In this document: piece by piece, positions 12,684 through 26,316 of the stretch
How the letters are laid out: each line of letters starts with the position of its first letter
Position numbering within the stretch: position 1 is the first letter of the stretch
Origin: Impatiens glandulifera
Lineage: Eukaryota > Streptophyta > Magnoliopsida > Ericales > Balsaminaceae
Length of the DNA stretch: 64,000 nucleotides
Assembly: GCF_907164915.1 (NCBI RefSeq)
Contig: NC_061866.1
Span: 44,704,320-44,768,319, forward strand
Reading direction: 5' to 3'
Notes under the pieces: generated by a model
What the model saw: the letters and a program-made list of their open reading frames with translations, nothing else
What the model was told of the DNA's origin: nothing
Databases searched by the model: none
Program-made: the position numbers and the translations under genes

Positions 12684-14884
12684 TCAATAAGCTTTATTTA
12701 ACAAAGGATACGCCCAGAAAAGCACGAACGACTGCAAAATAAAATAAAAAAGTGCAAGAAAGTTAGCAATTAATATGTGAAAAGGCAGTATACATTTGAA
12801 ATAACGCATAAAATAATAATTTGATTTACCAATAATCCCCCGAAGATTCCATCAATCATAATGCGATTCCAGGAATCAAAGTATGAATGGATGGAAAAGC
12901 CTGCCTTTGCGGTTAGGCCTACTGAAGTCAGTACCATGATGAGGAAATAAAATACAAATCCAGCCAAGCTTGTGAACCCCAATATTCCAGCTATTACACC
13001 ACCAATTATCGACATGAATGTTCGGCTGCAACATACAACAATTAGATTCAATTCCTACTATGCCTCTAACCAAACACACCCCCTGCTAAATCTGTCACCT
13101 AGTTAGATCCCCTTGAATAACTGTCACTTCACAATTCATAAGTAGAAAACTCATATTACCCCATTCTTTTAAGCACGAGAGGTCGCACTGAGAGAGATGA
13201 TATCAAGTTATTAGCATATAGTGGGCTTGAAATCAAGAATTGTGTTGAAATAAATCTTTGGACACTGTAAAAAAGGAAGCAAGACTCTTTGGATCAAGTG
13301 GATCCATACAAATTTCATAAAAGGAAGGAGCTTATGGACATTCCCTTTAAAGCAATCATAGAAGCTTGTTGAGTTCAAGCTTGGGAATGGTTTCGGGACT
13401 CTATTTTGGCATGATCTGTGGCTTGAATTAGTTTGAGGTACAGGTGTTGGGAAGCTAAATCTGTTGATGTGTGGAATGGGGAATGACATGACATTCTTCA
13501 AGCAACTAGTGAAGGTACAAGGGTTTTGGGTGAAATGATGAGCATGGTGATTGATAGAGGAAGGAAGGACACTTGAAGTGGAAAGTTTAATTAGAAGTAG
13601 AGGTGTGGAAGTGAATTGGTGAAAAATAGTTTGATCTAAAAATATTTCCTAAGCATCAATTTATTTTATGGTTAGCATATCAATAATAAGCTAATGACTA
13701 GAGAGTAGAAATGTTGAGAATGTTTATGAATATCCTGGATGTTAATTGCCCACTGTGTCAAAAAGAAGATGGAACATTGGATCATCTTATATGTGATTAC
13801 TCTTATTCTAGAAATCTTTGGGATTGGGTAAAGTAGCAATGGAATGGAAAGAGATTAAAGAATGGATTGTGCAAAATACCAAAGTTAAAAAGCTTTTTCA
13901 TCGGTATCTACAAATACTGTCTTGGAGCTATAATCTAAGAGATGGATGGAAGGGAATTCTAGGGCTTTCTCAAGAGTTAGAAGAAGTGATGAGGAAACTT
14001 AAAAGGGCATTATTCACAATGGACTTGCACTCGTCTACAAGTGAAAAGGTGTTCCTAATACCTTTCAAAATTGGCTCATTTGCAAGCAAGTGGAAGGTGA
14101 TCAAGTGATGAAGGACAATGTGAGAAGATAAACAAAGAATTGAAGAGTTGTTTCTCAAAAGTTTGCTCAAAGTGTCATTGTTTTGATTTGTGTGTTGTTT
14201 GTTTGTTTGGAAACGGTTTGTGTTTCCAATTTCTTTGCAAACCTGTGTAAAAACTCTTGGGTTTATTTTATATTGGTTTGCAGTTTTCCAAAAATAGAAA
14301 AAGTGATACTCTCAAGTATACATAATACCAGATCTAATTTGGAATATAACGAGATTCTACAGCATTCTCTTCATGCACTTCTTCATCATAGGTCCATTTG
14401 GAAACGTTTTGTATCTGGATCCAAATACAAAAATCGTTTAAAAACTAAACTTAACCAAACACAAATTCGATTTTGAATCTGGATCCAGATCAAGTAACAG
14501 ATTCAAAATGTGTCTCAGCGTTAAGATGATTAAGAGGGGATACATCAGCCCCATTTGAAACACAATTTGAATCTGTTACAACCGGGTCTTGTAGCCATTC
14601 ATAATCATCTTTAACATTTTAATCACATTGAACAAATAATTTATACATCAGACAGTGACATGTCAACACATAACATCAGAAAGTCTAATAACAGAGAAAA
14701 TACAGTCTAATTGTATTTACTAAAACAAATAAGCATGAATCTAAAGCATGTAATAGGCAGAAGCAAACCTGTAATAGATGGATTTGACATTATTCTGCAT
14801 ATTCTCAACATTGAACATCGGAAGTTCACTAATTAAATCTCCGGATTTCTTCTCGGATCCACCTGAATCATTCTGTCCAGCCAT
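12684..14884 (-). CDS. EMC6: ER membrane protein complex subunit 6
   Basis: Small subunit of the EMC, which inserts tail-anchored and multi-pass membrane proteins at the endoplasmic reticulum. Three coding exons on the minus strand: 14884-14769, 13025-12830, 12731-12684, giving 119 aa with matching phases (2, 0). The N-terminus MAGQNDSGGSEKKSGDLISE is hydrophilic. Then come YYSRTFMSIIGGVIAGILGF (first membrane segment), a second hydrophobic helix, the family signature HSYFDSWNRIMIDG, and a third helix ending SFVLFWAYPLLNKAY. The length fits the family (about 110-120 aa). Intron 1 is large (1.74 kb) because of a LINE fragment. EMC6 is convergent with RWA: their stop codons are about 840 bp apart. 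Confidence 0.93.
13190..14490 (+). mobile_element. LINE 3' fragment in EMC6 intron 1
   Basis: Broken plus-strand frames read the region after the reverse transcriptase of plant L1-type LINEs: LWIKWIHTNFIKGRSLWT, then KLGNGFGTLFWHDLWL, then a zinc-binding-like stretch NCPLCQKEDGTLDHLICDY followed by RNLWDW. Several stops and frameshifts separate them. The 3' part (14180-14300) is a T-rich LINE-type tail with no clear poly(A). It is 5'-truncated, lies opposite to EMC6 in orientation and is wholly intronic. Confidence 0.75.
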
Positions 14885-15290
14885 AACCTCTTCTCTTCAC
14901 AATGTTAATCAGTAAATTTCTCGAAGAACTGGTCAAACAGTTAAAATTATCACATTAGACTGGATCCTCGTAAGAATGATATAAAAACAACTGTATAGTA
15001 GAAATTCGAAGCAAAAGCCTGCTAAAACACTGAAGGAGGATCGAGTATTAACAAGCAACAATATAGGAAGTTAAGGTTTACTGTTAATTCAACAGATCTA
15101 CAGATTAACGATTGACTATAGCACTCAATTTCCAAAGAAAAACAGTTTGTAGCCTACAATATCGAAGGATGATCAGATTATCCTCAAAGAGAAAGAGAGA
15201 CTTACATAAAGGAGGAAATCGGGAAAAGGAATACCAGCGATCGATCGCCGGCTACCTTCTTCAACGATGGATCTGAAGAAACTGAGAAAT
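14885..15290 (-). promoter_or_regulatory. EMC6 5' leader with probable leader intron, and promoter
   Basis: On the minus strand a good donor (GTAAGT, about 15206) follows a GC-richer leader exon at about 15207-15290. An acceptor just upstream of the ATG at 14884 would close the leader intron. The exact acceptor and the promoter are not resolved. Confidence 0.4.
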
Positions 15291-16244
15291 ATTTTTATGT
15301 GTTCTCGTCTTTCTGTGCGGTTATCTTTTGGATTAAGTGTTTAGGAAATTAATCCCTTAACTTTTGTTAGGTTTTTGATTTTGCCCCAAAACTAATTTCT
15401 TATCTCATGTTTCTTTCAAAGTATTAAAATAACTTCCAGATTTCTCTTAAATTTTATTTTATTTTTATTAGTTCTTTTAAAAAAAAATTAAAGAATATGA
15501 TATAATAATGTGAAAGCATGATATACACTCCAACTTAGAGCTATGAGTGAACTTATGGTTAGTTATTTTTTTTAAACAATTTTAAAATTCCATTTATATT
15601 ATATTATTGAGTAATTAAGTTTTTTTTTAATAAAATTATTATTTTATAGTATATATATAGTTTAATATATTAAAAATTAAATTATTATCAATTAAAAAAT
15701 ATATATATTGTATATAGGTGATATTACAGAAATTTATTTATTGACAGCCACGTAACATGTTTCAATGAATGTCTCCTTTTTCAAGACTCTTCAAAATTCT
15801 TCTCTCTTTTAAAAGTTATTCTCTATATGATTTTAAAGTGTTTTAAGAAGAAAGAGACAGTCGTGACCCAGTGATTTGCGACAGCAAATCCGACCCGCTA
15901 TGTTCGAATAACCACCATTAGGGAAGATCTACTTTCTCATTGAATGGACTAAAGGCTGTGTTATCATTCAAAATTAGTGTATTTTTAAACTTATATGTAC
16001 AATAAATCTCTATCTACCATTAATAAAAGTATTAATGTCAACTCAGATACTTTATATAAAAAACAGCTATCAATTATAGTTGTCATAATTAATTACTACT
16101 GATCATGTCGATTTGAAATTGTAATTTCTAACAATTTATGAAGTTATTTAAAATATGAATAACCTAGGAAATCATGGTGATATACAAACCGGTGAGCAAA
16201 ATACTAATGAATATATATTATTAATAAAAATTACTAAACAATAA
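15291..16244. other. AT-rich intergenic DNA between EMC6 and the tRNA
   Basis: No coding. A short block at 15855-15990 has a GTTCGAAT-type B-box-like match and may be a decayed SINE; otherwise low-complexity AT-rich. Confidence 0.35.
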
Positions 16245-16316
16245 TCCATTGTCGTCCAGCGGTTAGGATATCTGGCTTTCACCCAGGGGACCCGGGTTCG
16301 ATTCCCGGCATTGGAA
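16245..16316 (+). tRNA. trnE-UUC: tRNA-Glu (anticodon UUC)
   Basis: 72-nt cloverleaf. Acceptor TCCATTG pairs with CATTGGA plus discriminator A. D arm GTCC-AGCGGTTA-GGAT; anticodon arm TCTGG-CTTTCAC-CCAGG with TTC; T arm CCGGG-TTCGATT-CCCGG. Internal promoters are intact (GGTTCGATTCC-type B box). One acceptor pair (5:68) is a T-T mismatch and the variable loop has G where the common plant sequence, as I recall it, has A. A short T run (TTTCTTTTTT) follows as a Pol III terminator. It is about 170 bp from the SFR2 stop codon, on the opposite strand. Probably functional, but a mildly decayed copy is possible. Confidence 0.88.
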
Positions 16317-16334
16317 TTTCTTTTTTCCAATTCA
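16317..16334 (+). terminator. Pol III terminator T run after tRNA-Glu
   Basis: TTTC followed by TTTTTT lies directly after the tRNA, as expected for Pol III termination. Confidence 0.6.
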
Positions 16335-16487
16335 CGATTTTTTTTAACTTTTAATCATTCCCATCCAAGTTCCAATACATATTACAACTATTAAATAAAG
16401 TTGAAGTTTTGTCCCTGATGACATAAATGAAAGCAATTGATAATCTTACCTTATAGTAATTGATCATATGAAAGCATTTTTGCATAA

Positions 16488-19400
16488 TCATGGGCTTAAA
16501 AATTCCAGAGGCTGGGGAGTTATTAGTAGGTCATCATCAGTATCATCTATTTGAGAATTTGATTTGCCTCTTTTGAAGAAAGGTTTGAAGATCTTCCGTG
16601 ATAACTGGTTAAAAGGATCCTGCAGACCTTCCATCTCATAATGTCCAAATCGCCAATCTCGGTCTACATAAGGTCGCCTTATCGGCTCATCCATGCCACC
16701 TGGATATTAGGTTTACTTGAAAGTAAAATGACTGAAAAAGATGCAATCAATCTGCAATACATATGAATATTGTTAAGTCAACTTTTACCTGCATACATTA
16801 AACCGCGCTTATTAATTGCTCTATAGAAAGGTCTTGTCTTTCCCTGTTTAGAAGCTCTCCTTAGTTCATTCCATGCATGTTCCCTGTCTTTGCGTGTCAC
16901 TTTACCAGTTGTAGCCACCTGCATTTTTTTGCCAACTTAGTTATCACCAACTAAGGGAAGATGAACTATACTAAATTTAACAAAATATAAATAAACTTAC
17001 AATTATTAAGCCCTTTAGAAAAGCTAAGGCCTAGATCAATTTTGGGTTATTTGAATAATCAATTAGGTATTTTTAAACAATAGTGATTGATATATGTTAT
17101 TGAAAAATGGGCTATTTCGGTAAAAGAAGACATTAGATGTATAAATATATAATTATGTGATGTGTTTGTATTATTTTATTTTATTTTGTGTTTGAGGCGG
17201 ATTTTAATACCATTTTCACCACATTCCCGATGAATTACAAGTCAACTCGGGAAAAAACCTCCATGTTTGATTCAATCCTAGTCACCCCTATAGTATAAGA
17301 AAAGAAAAAGGGAAGAGTCTAACTCACTTTGGTAAACAAATGGTATGACGGGCGAGGGTGCCTTTCAAGATTATTGGCACGATCAACAGCTACAAGCCCA
17401 AATTTGGGACCATAACCATCAGCCCATTCCCAATTATCTGAAATGGTCCAAAAAATGTATCCTAGCACAGGAACACCCTGAAAGAAGAAACAGAAAAAAT
17501 CACAATGGGAAAGATTGACTATATATGAAAAGTAAAATAAAAAAGTATTTTCAAATCAAGGTCGGTTAGAATTGAAACCAGGGTCATGGCTGCATAAACT
17601 GCAAGCAAATGCTCCAACATATATGGCCTTCTAATAACATCTGTCTCATCAGAAACACCATTTTCAGTAATTATGAAAGGTAAGCTTAAATGCTTGTATC
17701 TTTCATGGAATTGAAGTAGCATGCGGAACAAGCCATCTGGATATACTCCACGTCCAGATTCGCTATACTCAACTGTTTCAGCCAATTTGAGCCCAGCACC
17801 ACATACCACTTCCTACACAATCAAGAACTAGTCACAAAAGGCTGGTCATCCATAAAGCAGTGATTTTTCAGTTTAAAATACAAACCTGTCCGTAGTAATT
17901 CATTCCAATAAAATCCAGCTTGTCAGAAACATTATCCACAAATGGGAAGAGAGTCAATGAATTGGAAAGGGAAACAGCAGGAACATCAAATAGACCATAT
18001 GGCCGACTAAAAGAGACATGGTGGGCTATTCCCACAATTGGTTTGGGCGAAGCACTGCAACAAAAGCAGAATAATGTCAAAAGCTACCATGACAATCTGA
18101 GGTTTAATCCAAATAAACTACCATCCAATCAATTATTTAACTCTTCAATCTAAATATTAATATTGTTGAGTAAAGATACCATTTTTTTTAAAGTCTATTT
18201 AAAGTTAAGGGTAGTTTAGTATAACAGCCAAAATAAACTGTTTTCTTGAATAAGTAAGATCAAACAGGACATTTTATCCATAACCCAAATTTTATTTTGG
18301 CAAAAAAATCCAAGATCAAACAAGTTCTTAGTTTATTTTAACAATAATAAATAACCAAGTAACCTTTTCATTAGTTGGCTGGTTTAAGCTTGAGCAATAG
18401 AAAAAACTAATACAACAACAAACGGTTAAATTGACTCCTTCATACAAAAAAAAAAAGGAATATGGGTAACAAAGAAACATGAGAGGAGAAAACCAGAAGA
18501 TATGATGTTCTTTGAGAATGGAATGAAGTGGAGAAAAACAGAAAGAAGGACCAAAACGAAACTGGAGAAAAAGGGGATGAGATTAACTACAATGCAATGG
18601 GTGGGAAAGAAAATGAAGAAGAAAGAGGTATTACTATGGGATAGACGAAGCAATGCTTCAAATTCATAGATGAGTTTAGCAGTATCTCATTTTGCTGAGG
18701 AGTTGATTTCTTGAGATGTGGCCTGACTATACATCAATTCATTTTATTTCACTACAAAGCTTTTGTTTGCCATATTGTTTTGTTTCATTCTGCTCTCTTG
18801 AATTCATGGCTAGGTAAGACCTGTATTACTTTGGTCCATTTTTTATCATATTCAATCAAACTTTCGTGTTTACTATAGTTGTAATGAAATTCTCATTCTT
18901 CAACCAAAGAAAATAAAAGAAACCTTTTGGCATGGATGTAGTCATAGGCCTTTCCATGTGCTATTGCAATCCAATTCATAGCCTGATTGAAAACACCCAT
19001 GGGAAGAGCAGATGTAACAACCTCGAGCATATCAGGGTTACCACCAGGCCAAGCACCAGCACAATATGTGAGCATACAGAAGATATGAGGCTCATTGAAT
19101 GTGACCCAGTAATCAACACTGTCGGCCACAGAATCAACAACAAGCCTGCAAACAATATAGAAATCTAAGCAATAAAGCAAACATATAGTAAAAATGCTAA
19201 CAAGAAGAAACCATTCTACGAAAAAGTTAATAACCTGGTAAAATCCATAAAATAGTTAACAGTTTTTTCCAGTTTCCACCCTCCATATTCTCCAGCCCAT
19301 GTAGGCAGGGAATGATGGAAAAGAGTTAGCATCACCTTCATGCCATGAAAGCGAACCCTATTTATAATCCATTTGTATCGTTCCAGAGCTGCATAATTGA

Positions 19401-20310
19401 CCTAGAGATAACATCTGTTTAGAAATCATTCAAATAAAATAAGCAACAAAAAGACGTTGTTGATCCAAGGCTATAAGTTACAGCATCTTTCCCCCCCTTG
19501 TTTGGCTCATCTGGCATGATCCTTGACCAATCTACACCCATTCTGAAGACACTAACACCAGTCTCTTTCGCGAGTATCAACTCTGTATCAGGATCAGTCC
19601 AAAACCTAAGCCTCTCCTGCCTGAAAGTATTTAAAAATGCCATCTCATAGGAAACTAAGAGTTAAACAAAGATCAGTAAAAGAGAATAAGGCTTACGGAT
19701 GGGGTACATTGTGCCAGGCAGCAACATTATGATGACAAGCTTGATCAGATGGTGAAGGCTCAATCTCTTCTACGTATTTCTCGAAACCTCTGATCATGGC
19801 TTCCATTGATATCTTGAGACTCTTCTTTCTTTTTATGGAACTTTTGCCAACATCGGGATGATTTGCCTCAGGTTTGTCACATGGATGTTCTTCAGCAAAC
19901 TCTAGCCAAGCATCATTAAGTCTGTCTTCTACATGAGCTGGTGCTGTTGCCAATCCAAAGAAAAACTCTCCTTCTTCTTCTCCTTCTACTAATTAAATTC
20001 ACATGCAAATGAAAATAAGAGCTCCAAATTAAGCAGTTAATCACTTCAATTATAACATTGTACGATTAATTAGTTGATTCGATTAGGAAATCGAAGCATT
20101 TGAAGAGACAGGATCAAGTAATTACTTACGAAGCGAAGGATTGACGTTGAATAGAGCGAGAGTATCTGAAGATTCGTCTATTGGAGAGCGAAAGGGATGA
20201 AGATTCTTGCGTCGGTACCGAGAGAAGGAGAAGGCGTTGGCGGCTAGTGAGACGGTTACCAGTATTCCAGCGAGCTTAGTGGCCGCTAGAAACAGAGGAA
20301 GAAAAGCCAT
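16488..20310 (-). CDS. SFR2: Galactolipid:galactolipid galactosyltransferase SFR2 (GH1 fold)
   Basis: Chloroplast outer-envelope enzyme that moves galactose between monogalactolipids to make oligogalactolipids during freezing or dehydration; SFR2 is the Arabidopsis gene SENSITIVE TO FREEZING 2. Ten exons join in phase (631 aa): 20310-20130, 19988-19697, 19620-19482, 19401-19235, 19145-18924, 18054-17886, 17812-17579, 17477-17328, 16918-16789, 16699-16488. The N-terminus is a hydrophobic anchor (MAFLPLFLAATKLAGILVTV). GH1 landmarks are intact: acid/base Glu in TFNEP (about residue 278) and nucleophile Glu in ITENG (about 440). SFR2-type features include ATAPAHVED near the start, AWHNVPHP, FRMGVDWSRIMP and the C-terminal RPYVDRDWRFGHYEMEGLQD. 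The length is close to the Arabidopsis protein. No defect seen. Confidence 0.95.
17016..17135. repeat. MITE-like repeat in an SFR2 intron
   Basis: AAGGCCTAGATCAATTTTGG, then GTTATTTGA, with a partly mirrored right side. It resembles the short MITE in the RWA intron (10677-10786). Ends are not exact. Confidence 0.3.
18175..18340. repeat. MITE-like repeat in an SFR2 intron
   Basis: On the minus strand it reads GAACTTGTTTGATCTTGG and later TTTGGGTTATGGATAAAATG, the family seen at 10677 and 57105. Boundaries uncertain. Confidence 0.3.
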
Positions 20311-20639
20311 TAGAGTTTCTACAGTATACTACTGAAGAAAACTTTGAATGGCGTTCGTTGAAAGTTATCCCTACCACTGTGAGCGATTAACGTCAGCGTC
20401 AAGCACCATCGCCATTCAATTCCAGACGCAAGAAGGAGCGTGATTTTCACGTGTATTTGTTTTCTTTTCTTTCTAATTAACCCCTTATCTTTTTCTTTTT
20501 TGGAATTAACCCCCAGTTCAATTCTTATGACCATGTTTTGACATTAATGGTGACACAGTTGTTGCCATAATGACAATTGCTCATACATAATATTGATAAA
20601 AATATATTCAATTTTTAATGCAAATTTTTCATTTGGGTC

Positions 20640-20995
20640 AAAATTAGGCTGTCGAGTCGAGTTAAACTAGTTCAATCGAGCTCGACTCGATTAAATATTT
20701 ATTAGCTCAAACTCGAACGAGTTTGTAAATTTGAGTTCGAGCTCAACTCGACTATTTACCTGCAAGTTCGGTTCGACTTGAAAAACTTGAACTAAAATTA
20801 AATTTTCAATTATTTATTATTATGTTAGAAAAAGCTCGACAAGACATTGAGTAAGTATTATATGAGCTCGAGCTCGATTCGAATATTAAACGAATTGGAT
20901 CGAGCTCGACTCGAACTTTGTCAAGTCAAACTTAAGTCTAGCGGCGAGCGGCTCACGACCAACTTGAGTAATTTGTAGCTCTAGTCACCATCATT
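20640..20995. repeat. TCGAG/CTCGA-rich dispersed repeat
   Basis: About 350 bp dense in CGAGCTCGACTCGA-like words, which make the segment strongly self-complementary and much less AT-rich than its surroundings. A weaker relative occurs near 3010-3110 (TCGAACTCAACTC...). The element class is not identified. Confidence 0.5.
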
Positions 20996-21385
20996 ATTTT
21001 TAAAATTAATTTTGGTTTTATATAATGTCAATTTAATCAAATAATATTTTACTTTATTTAAAAAATATATTTTATTATATATTAATATCTTTTAAAAAAA
21101 CAATTCCTCAAAATTATTATTAATCATAATTTTTTAAATAATACATTGCTAAATAAGACTTAATAAAGTTTAAATTTTTTCTAAAAAAAATAAAGTATAA
21201 ATTATAAGTTCTGTAAAATTAGATTTATTTACAATTTAGCTTTGACTACATTCCAAATACAGTAGTTGGGTTAGAGTTGAATGGCCGTTATAGGTCTTAA
21301 GGGCCAACATTGACAACTGAGGTTCAAAAGGATTGTTTTTAGATAAACAAAACAAAAAAAGAAAAAGTTAATTTACATATAATTA

Positions 21386-21420
<35 letters not shown>

Positions 21421-24400
21421 GACAAGGAAAAATTGTACTCTCATCTAACATTCTCACTATAGCAAGTTAGATGCTGACTTTTAGTTGTTTTTTCTACTTA
21501 TAAGTCCACATTCTTGTTTTCATCATTAAATGCTCAATTTGAAAAAGAAAATGCATTATTTACATGTTTATAAATGAAAATATTTATATGTAAATTCGTT
21601 TGAAAAGTTATATATTTTTGTCAATTTATTGTAATTAAAATTTCATTTGGTTAAAATAAAGAGAGGCATTTAAATTGGATCACAAACTGTACAATCTTTA
21701 ATGAGAGTGGGCTCTTTCGGTTTGTCCAACTGTATACGGAAACCCAAACAATGATGGGCTTTTCATATGGTCCACTCATCAATTGTGCAATCAAATCAAA
21801 TCCAATTTCAAATTTTATTAATAAAAGTTTATTTGAAAATATATTATATATAATTAAATAAAATCAATTTAAGAAACAAATAATACTAAAAAAAGAATAG
21901 ATAAAATTAATTAAAATAGTTAATTTATTTGAATAAATAATAATTTTTAAATTTGTTATATAAATATATAAAATCATTAGGTGAAATCAAATTCGAGACT
22001 TACTCTCTAGCTATAGAACCACTCATACCCCACTTGAACTAATTTACTTAAAATCGTAAAAATTTAACTAATTAACCTCGTTCAAAAGTAATCCGGCTAT
22101 TTTATAAGTGCACTTCGTTAAACAAAAACAAATAAGTAAATATAATGTTCTAGAAGGAGTTTTAAATGTCTAAAAAGACAGGAGCTTCCGACCATAGAAA
22201 AGTAAAAGAATTACATTTAATTAAACCCATTTAATTAATCAAAACAGATGCATGCATGCATGCTAAAACACTGAGAAATATATGATTAATTATTAATTAA
22301 TTAATTAATTATAATTAGGAGTGGTTTTAGGGTTGAAACAAAACATTCGTCAAACGTAAGCCATGACTCAATTTTGAAGGCATCATCCACTAAGACTGAT
22401 CGATATAAGTACTAGCTAGTATACTATACAGTATAATTAAGTTGAAATATCTCGGATTTTAATTACTTACTTAATCAATTAATTAATTTATATGTCCGGC
22501 CCACTGCATCCTAATTTGACTATATATCCGCGTATAATTCATTATTATTGTCTCATTACAAACCCTAATTAAATATTAATTTAATCCCATGTTTCAGTCA
22601 AGGGATTAATTAATAGGCTGCTGCTAAATCATATTAATTATCATATGTTTAGTGGTTAATCCACGTCTGTTTTTGTCCACATTAATTAATAACTCTATAC
22701 TTAATTAGTTAAGCACATTTGTTTAATTATTTCTTAAATCTAGATCATTGCTGGTGTTGAACTAGTCACTAGTTAAGTGAAAACAGTTGAAATTTGAGAC
22801 AAAATTATAATTCTTTTAAGTATTTATATATGAGCTTTTGACTCCATTTCGTTGGCTATGACTATATTTATTTTATTTGATGGTTATTAAAATGTAATGT
22901 GCAATGAATGGGGATAATGTAATTTAGTTATGTTTGAATTAAGGGTGTCGAGATTCATTACCCTATACTTTAATATATGATGATCAAATTAATATAATAT
23001 TTTTTTTTGTCCTAATAAGGTTTCTAGAATTCTGGTTTAATAAAAAATAAGGTTTCTAGAAATGGGTGTATACTCATTTATTTATTTTTTAAAGTTAAAT
23101 ACACAACAAAATATTGGGTGGTTGCAAAATTAATATTTTTATTAATAGACATCATTGTTTTTTTTTTAACTTCCTACACTAAAACTAATATTAAGGGTTT
23201 ATCAATACTTTAGCAATAAATTTGTATTAGGAATGTTAAGAAAACTTCAAACGTTTGGTTTTGATTTATTAATCAATCTAGGTTGGTTGAATAAAAAGAT
23301 CAGTTCAATCAATTTTGATCAAATCGATTAGTATTATTCGTTCTTAAAAAAATTATTGTTAAATAATACAAATACCTAAAATTTGATTTGAAATAAAATA
23401 TAAACTATATCTGTTTGTTTTGAAAAACAACTAATAGACTATCTATATGTTAATTATGTATATTTTTTATACTTTAATCATGATTGGTCGGTCGATTTGG
23501 TAGTTCGATTGTTCCTGAAGGACAGACAAACCGAAGACAAACCGAACAGTTATGTTCAATTTATAGATTTTATAAATTACCCGTTGTTTAGTTGATATTA
23601 GATTTATTTACGCTCATATATAGTATAAAAACCTATAGGAGTTGTAAGATCATTAACCCATTTATAACACAATTTGCATCTAAACTTTTTAACACATATT
23701 TGTGAATAAATTCTCACACATATTTTTTCTTTTTAAAATTGCAACACTTAAACAAGATTATGCAAGTATAGTATAGTATTTTGAGATACTCTAGTTTGCA
23801 TAAAGTTTAGTTCCTATTAGTCTAGTTTACCCTTTCTTTCCATCATGTGTTTTCTTCATGATTTGTTGGTTTTATTCATTGTCCCATTGAGGTTTGGCAT
23901 GCGTAATTTGCATATGGATCTTTTAAGGATATATGTATGCAGTGGCAGAACCAAATCGAGCCTGCATGGACTTGTGCATCGGCTGACTCTTGGATTATTA
24001 AGATATAAAGAACATGATAGGTTTATCTAGCATCAAATATTTGTACTATAGTGGTAATTAATCTCGCCTGTCACCTGAGTGACCCAAATTTGAGTCCCGA
24101 CAAAGGCGTTTTATTTAAGTCCATGTTGAAATTTCCGCCACTTTATTTATGACTTATTCCATATGGGTTATTTAAGAATTTTATATAAAACTCATGCATC
24201 CTTTCTTTTCATCAATCAAATCATTATATTTATTAAACATAATATCAAATTATTTTATGATTTTATTATTAAATAAACTAAGGGTTCTTAAGTACGTAAT
24301 ATATAATTAAATAAACAGTTTTTTTCTCTAAATCATATCAATCTAGATTTAAAAAAAAAAACTTTTATCCCAAAAAACAACATCAAACTAGCTCTAAGTT

Positions 24401-25249
24401 ATGAATATCCAATTATTGTGAGAAATAAAAAACAACATCAAACTAGCTCTAAGTTATTGTGAGAAATATATATATTAATTTATAAAAAAAAAAGTATTGT
24501 GAACAATACATTTAATTAGGTATGTTTTAACACGTCTCTTCCAAACATTTCAAGATATAAATATTTGATATACTTAAACATGTAAAGCAAAAAGTTTGAT
24601 CAATTACTTCTAAAAAAAAATCTCATTTAAGAATAGTATAAAACCATATTATAAGAGGCGTTTTTTTCAATTTTTCCTACTACTTTTAAGCTTCCAATAC
24701 TTTTCAATAAATTGTGATATCACTTAAACGATAATAAGTAAAATGAGGTGTAAACATTATTAATTTTATGTAACAAATAAAATGTAAATACGATTTTATC
24801 TAGTGATATATATAAATCAATTCATTAATTTTATACAACAAATAAAATATAAATACACAATTAATGATATAAATTATTTTATAATATGTTTAAAATAATT
24901 TTATTTATACATTAAATTAAACATTTAGAATTCTACATTAAATTTAATCCAAATGAAGTATATGATGCGATATTCTCTTTCACGTGCCTAACACATATAA
25001 TAATGGGTTTTGCAACTTGTGAAGTTGTACAAAACAGTTTCCTTGAAGTTTCAATAACTATAAGAGAGTAGAAAAATACAAATTGAAAATTATTATTTTT
25101 TTATTTTTTTGCACAGGTTGTTTCATGGCTCATAGAATTCATATCATTCACCACTTTGCACCTTGATTATAACAGTCTATGACTTTAATTGGTTAAATGT
25201 ATTTTTATTTTTTTGTTATCAAGATTTATTTTCAAAAAAAAGCTAGCAT

Positions 25250-25390
25250 AACATCATTTAAATTAGAAAATAGCATGACACCTCACAAGTCATGGTCATG
25301 ACCCCGCTTAAACTTAAAATACTTCTAAATAGAATTGAACTCACGACTTTTTAATCTATTAATTCGACTTTTACCAACTAATTCATAAAT
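25250..25390 (-). repeat. SINE-like repeat
   Basis: The minus strand reads GTCGTGAGTTCAATTC (B-box-like), then GGGGTCATGACCATGACTTG and TGTCATGCTA. The copy at 42005-42125 has the same order (AAGTTCAATTC, GGGTCATGACTATGGGTGAC, ATACTA). Confidence 0.5.
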
Positions 25391-25598
25391 TAAATTTATC
25401 TTAAGATAATTTTAATTTAGAATTTTAAAATTGTGAAACTTTGCTATTCATATCTAGATATGGTGTACGTCAAAGTTGAATGATGAGTGGAAGTGGGATA
25501 AGAAGAAGATGGAGCTGTATGTTGATTCCAACTTCAAGTCCTGTTCTTACTTGTTTTCAAGTCGGCCTATACTACTTTACAAGTCCAAATTAATATCT

Positions 25599-25639
<41 letters not shown>

Positions 25640-26275
25640 TCTAATTCTTACCTAATTTAATAAATAAAAAATTAAGTGAAAATTGAATAATAAAATTTTA
25701 ATATTTTATATAAGGATATGTCAATTCGATATACTTTCAGTATAGGAAAATCATATCGGTACCAATGTTTAAGTATACCGAAATCTACATAAAATACAAG
25801 TAACATATCGTTCATTTCGAATATTAACGGTATACCGAGGTTTCGGTATGCTATCGATATTATACTGTTCATACCAAAAAAAAACATATTTATTCTTTAT
25901 CGGATCTATTGTGTAAGAAAAATTAAACACTTTATAGTAAAAATCAAACTAGTTTCATATCTTATAAAATAAAATATTTAAAGATTGAATTGAATAATAT
26001 TATAACTTATTTTTTTAAAGTTAAGTTTTTAAAATTGAATTAGTAAAAAAAATTGATTGAAAAAAAAGTTAATTTTATTAAAGTTAAAGTGAAAAAATAA
26101 ATAATAAATATATTGATAGTTAGTCTCAAAATTATTCGGGGATGAAAATAAATTTATTAATATTGATTATAATAGTTAAATATTGTGAAAAAGTTTATAA
26201 TGGTCAGGTAAATCTAAATTTTGAAATAAAAATTAAAGTTTAATTAATTTTATTATTCATTATTTATTTCTTATA

Positions 26276-26316
<41 letters not shown>

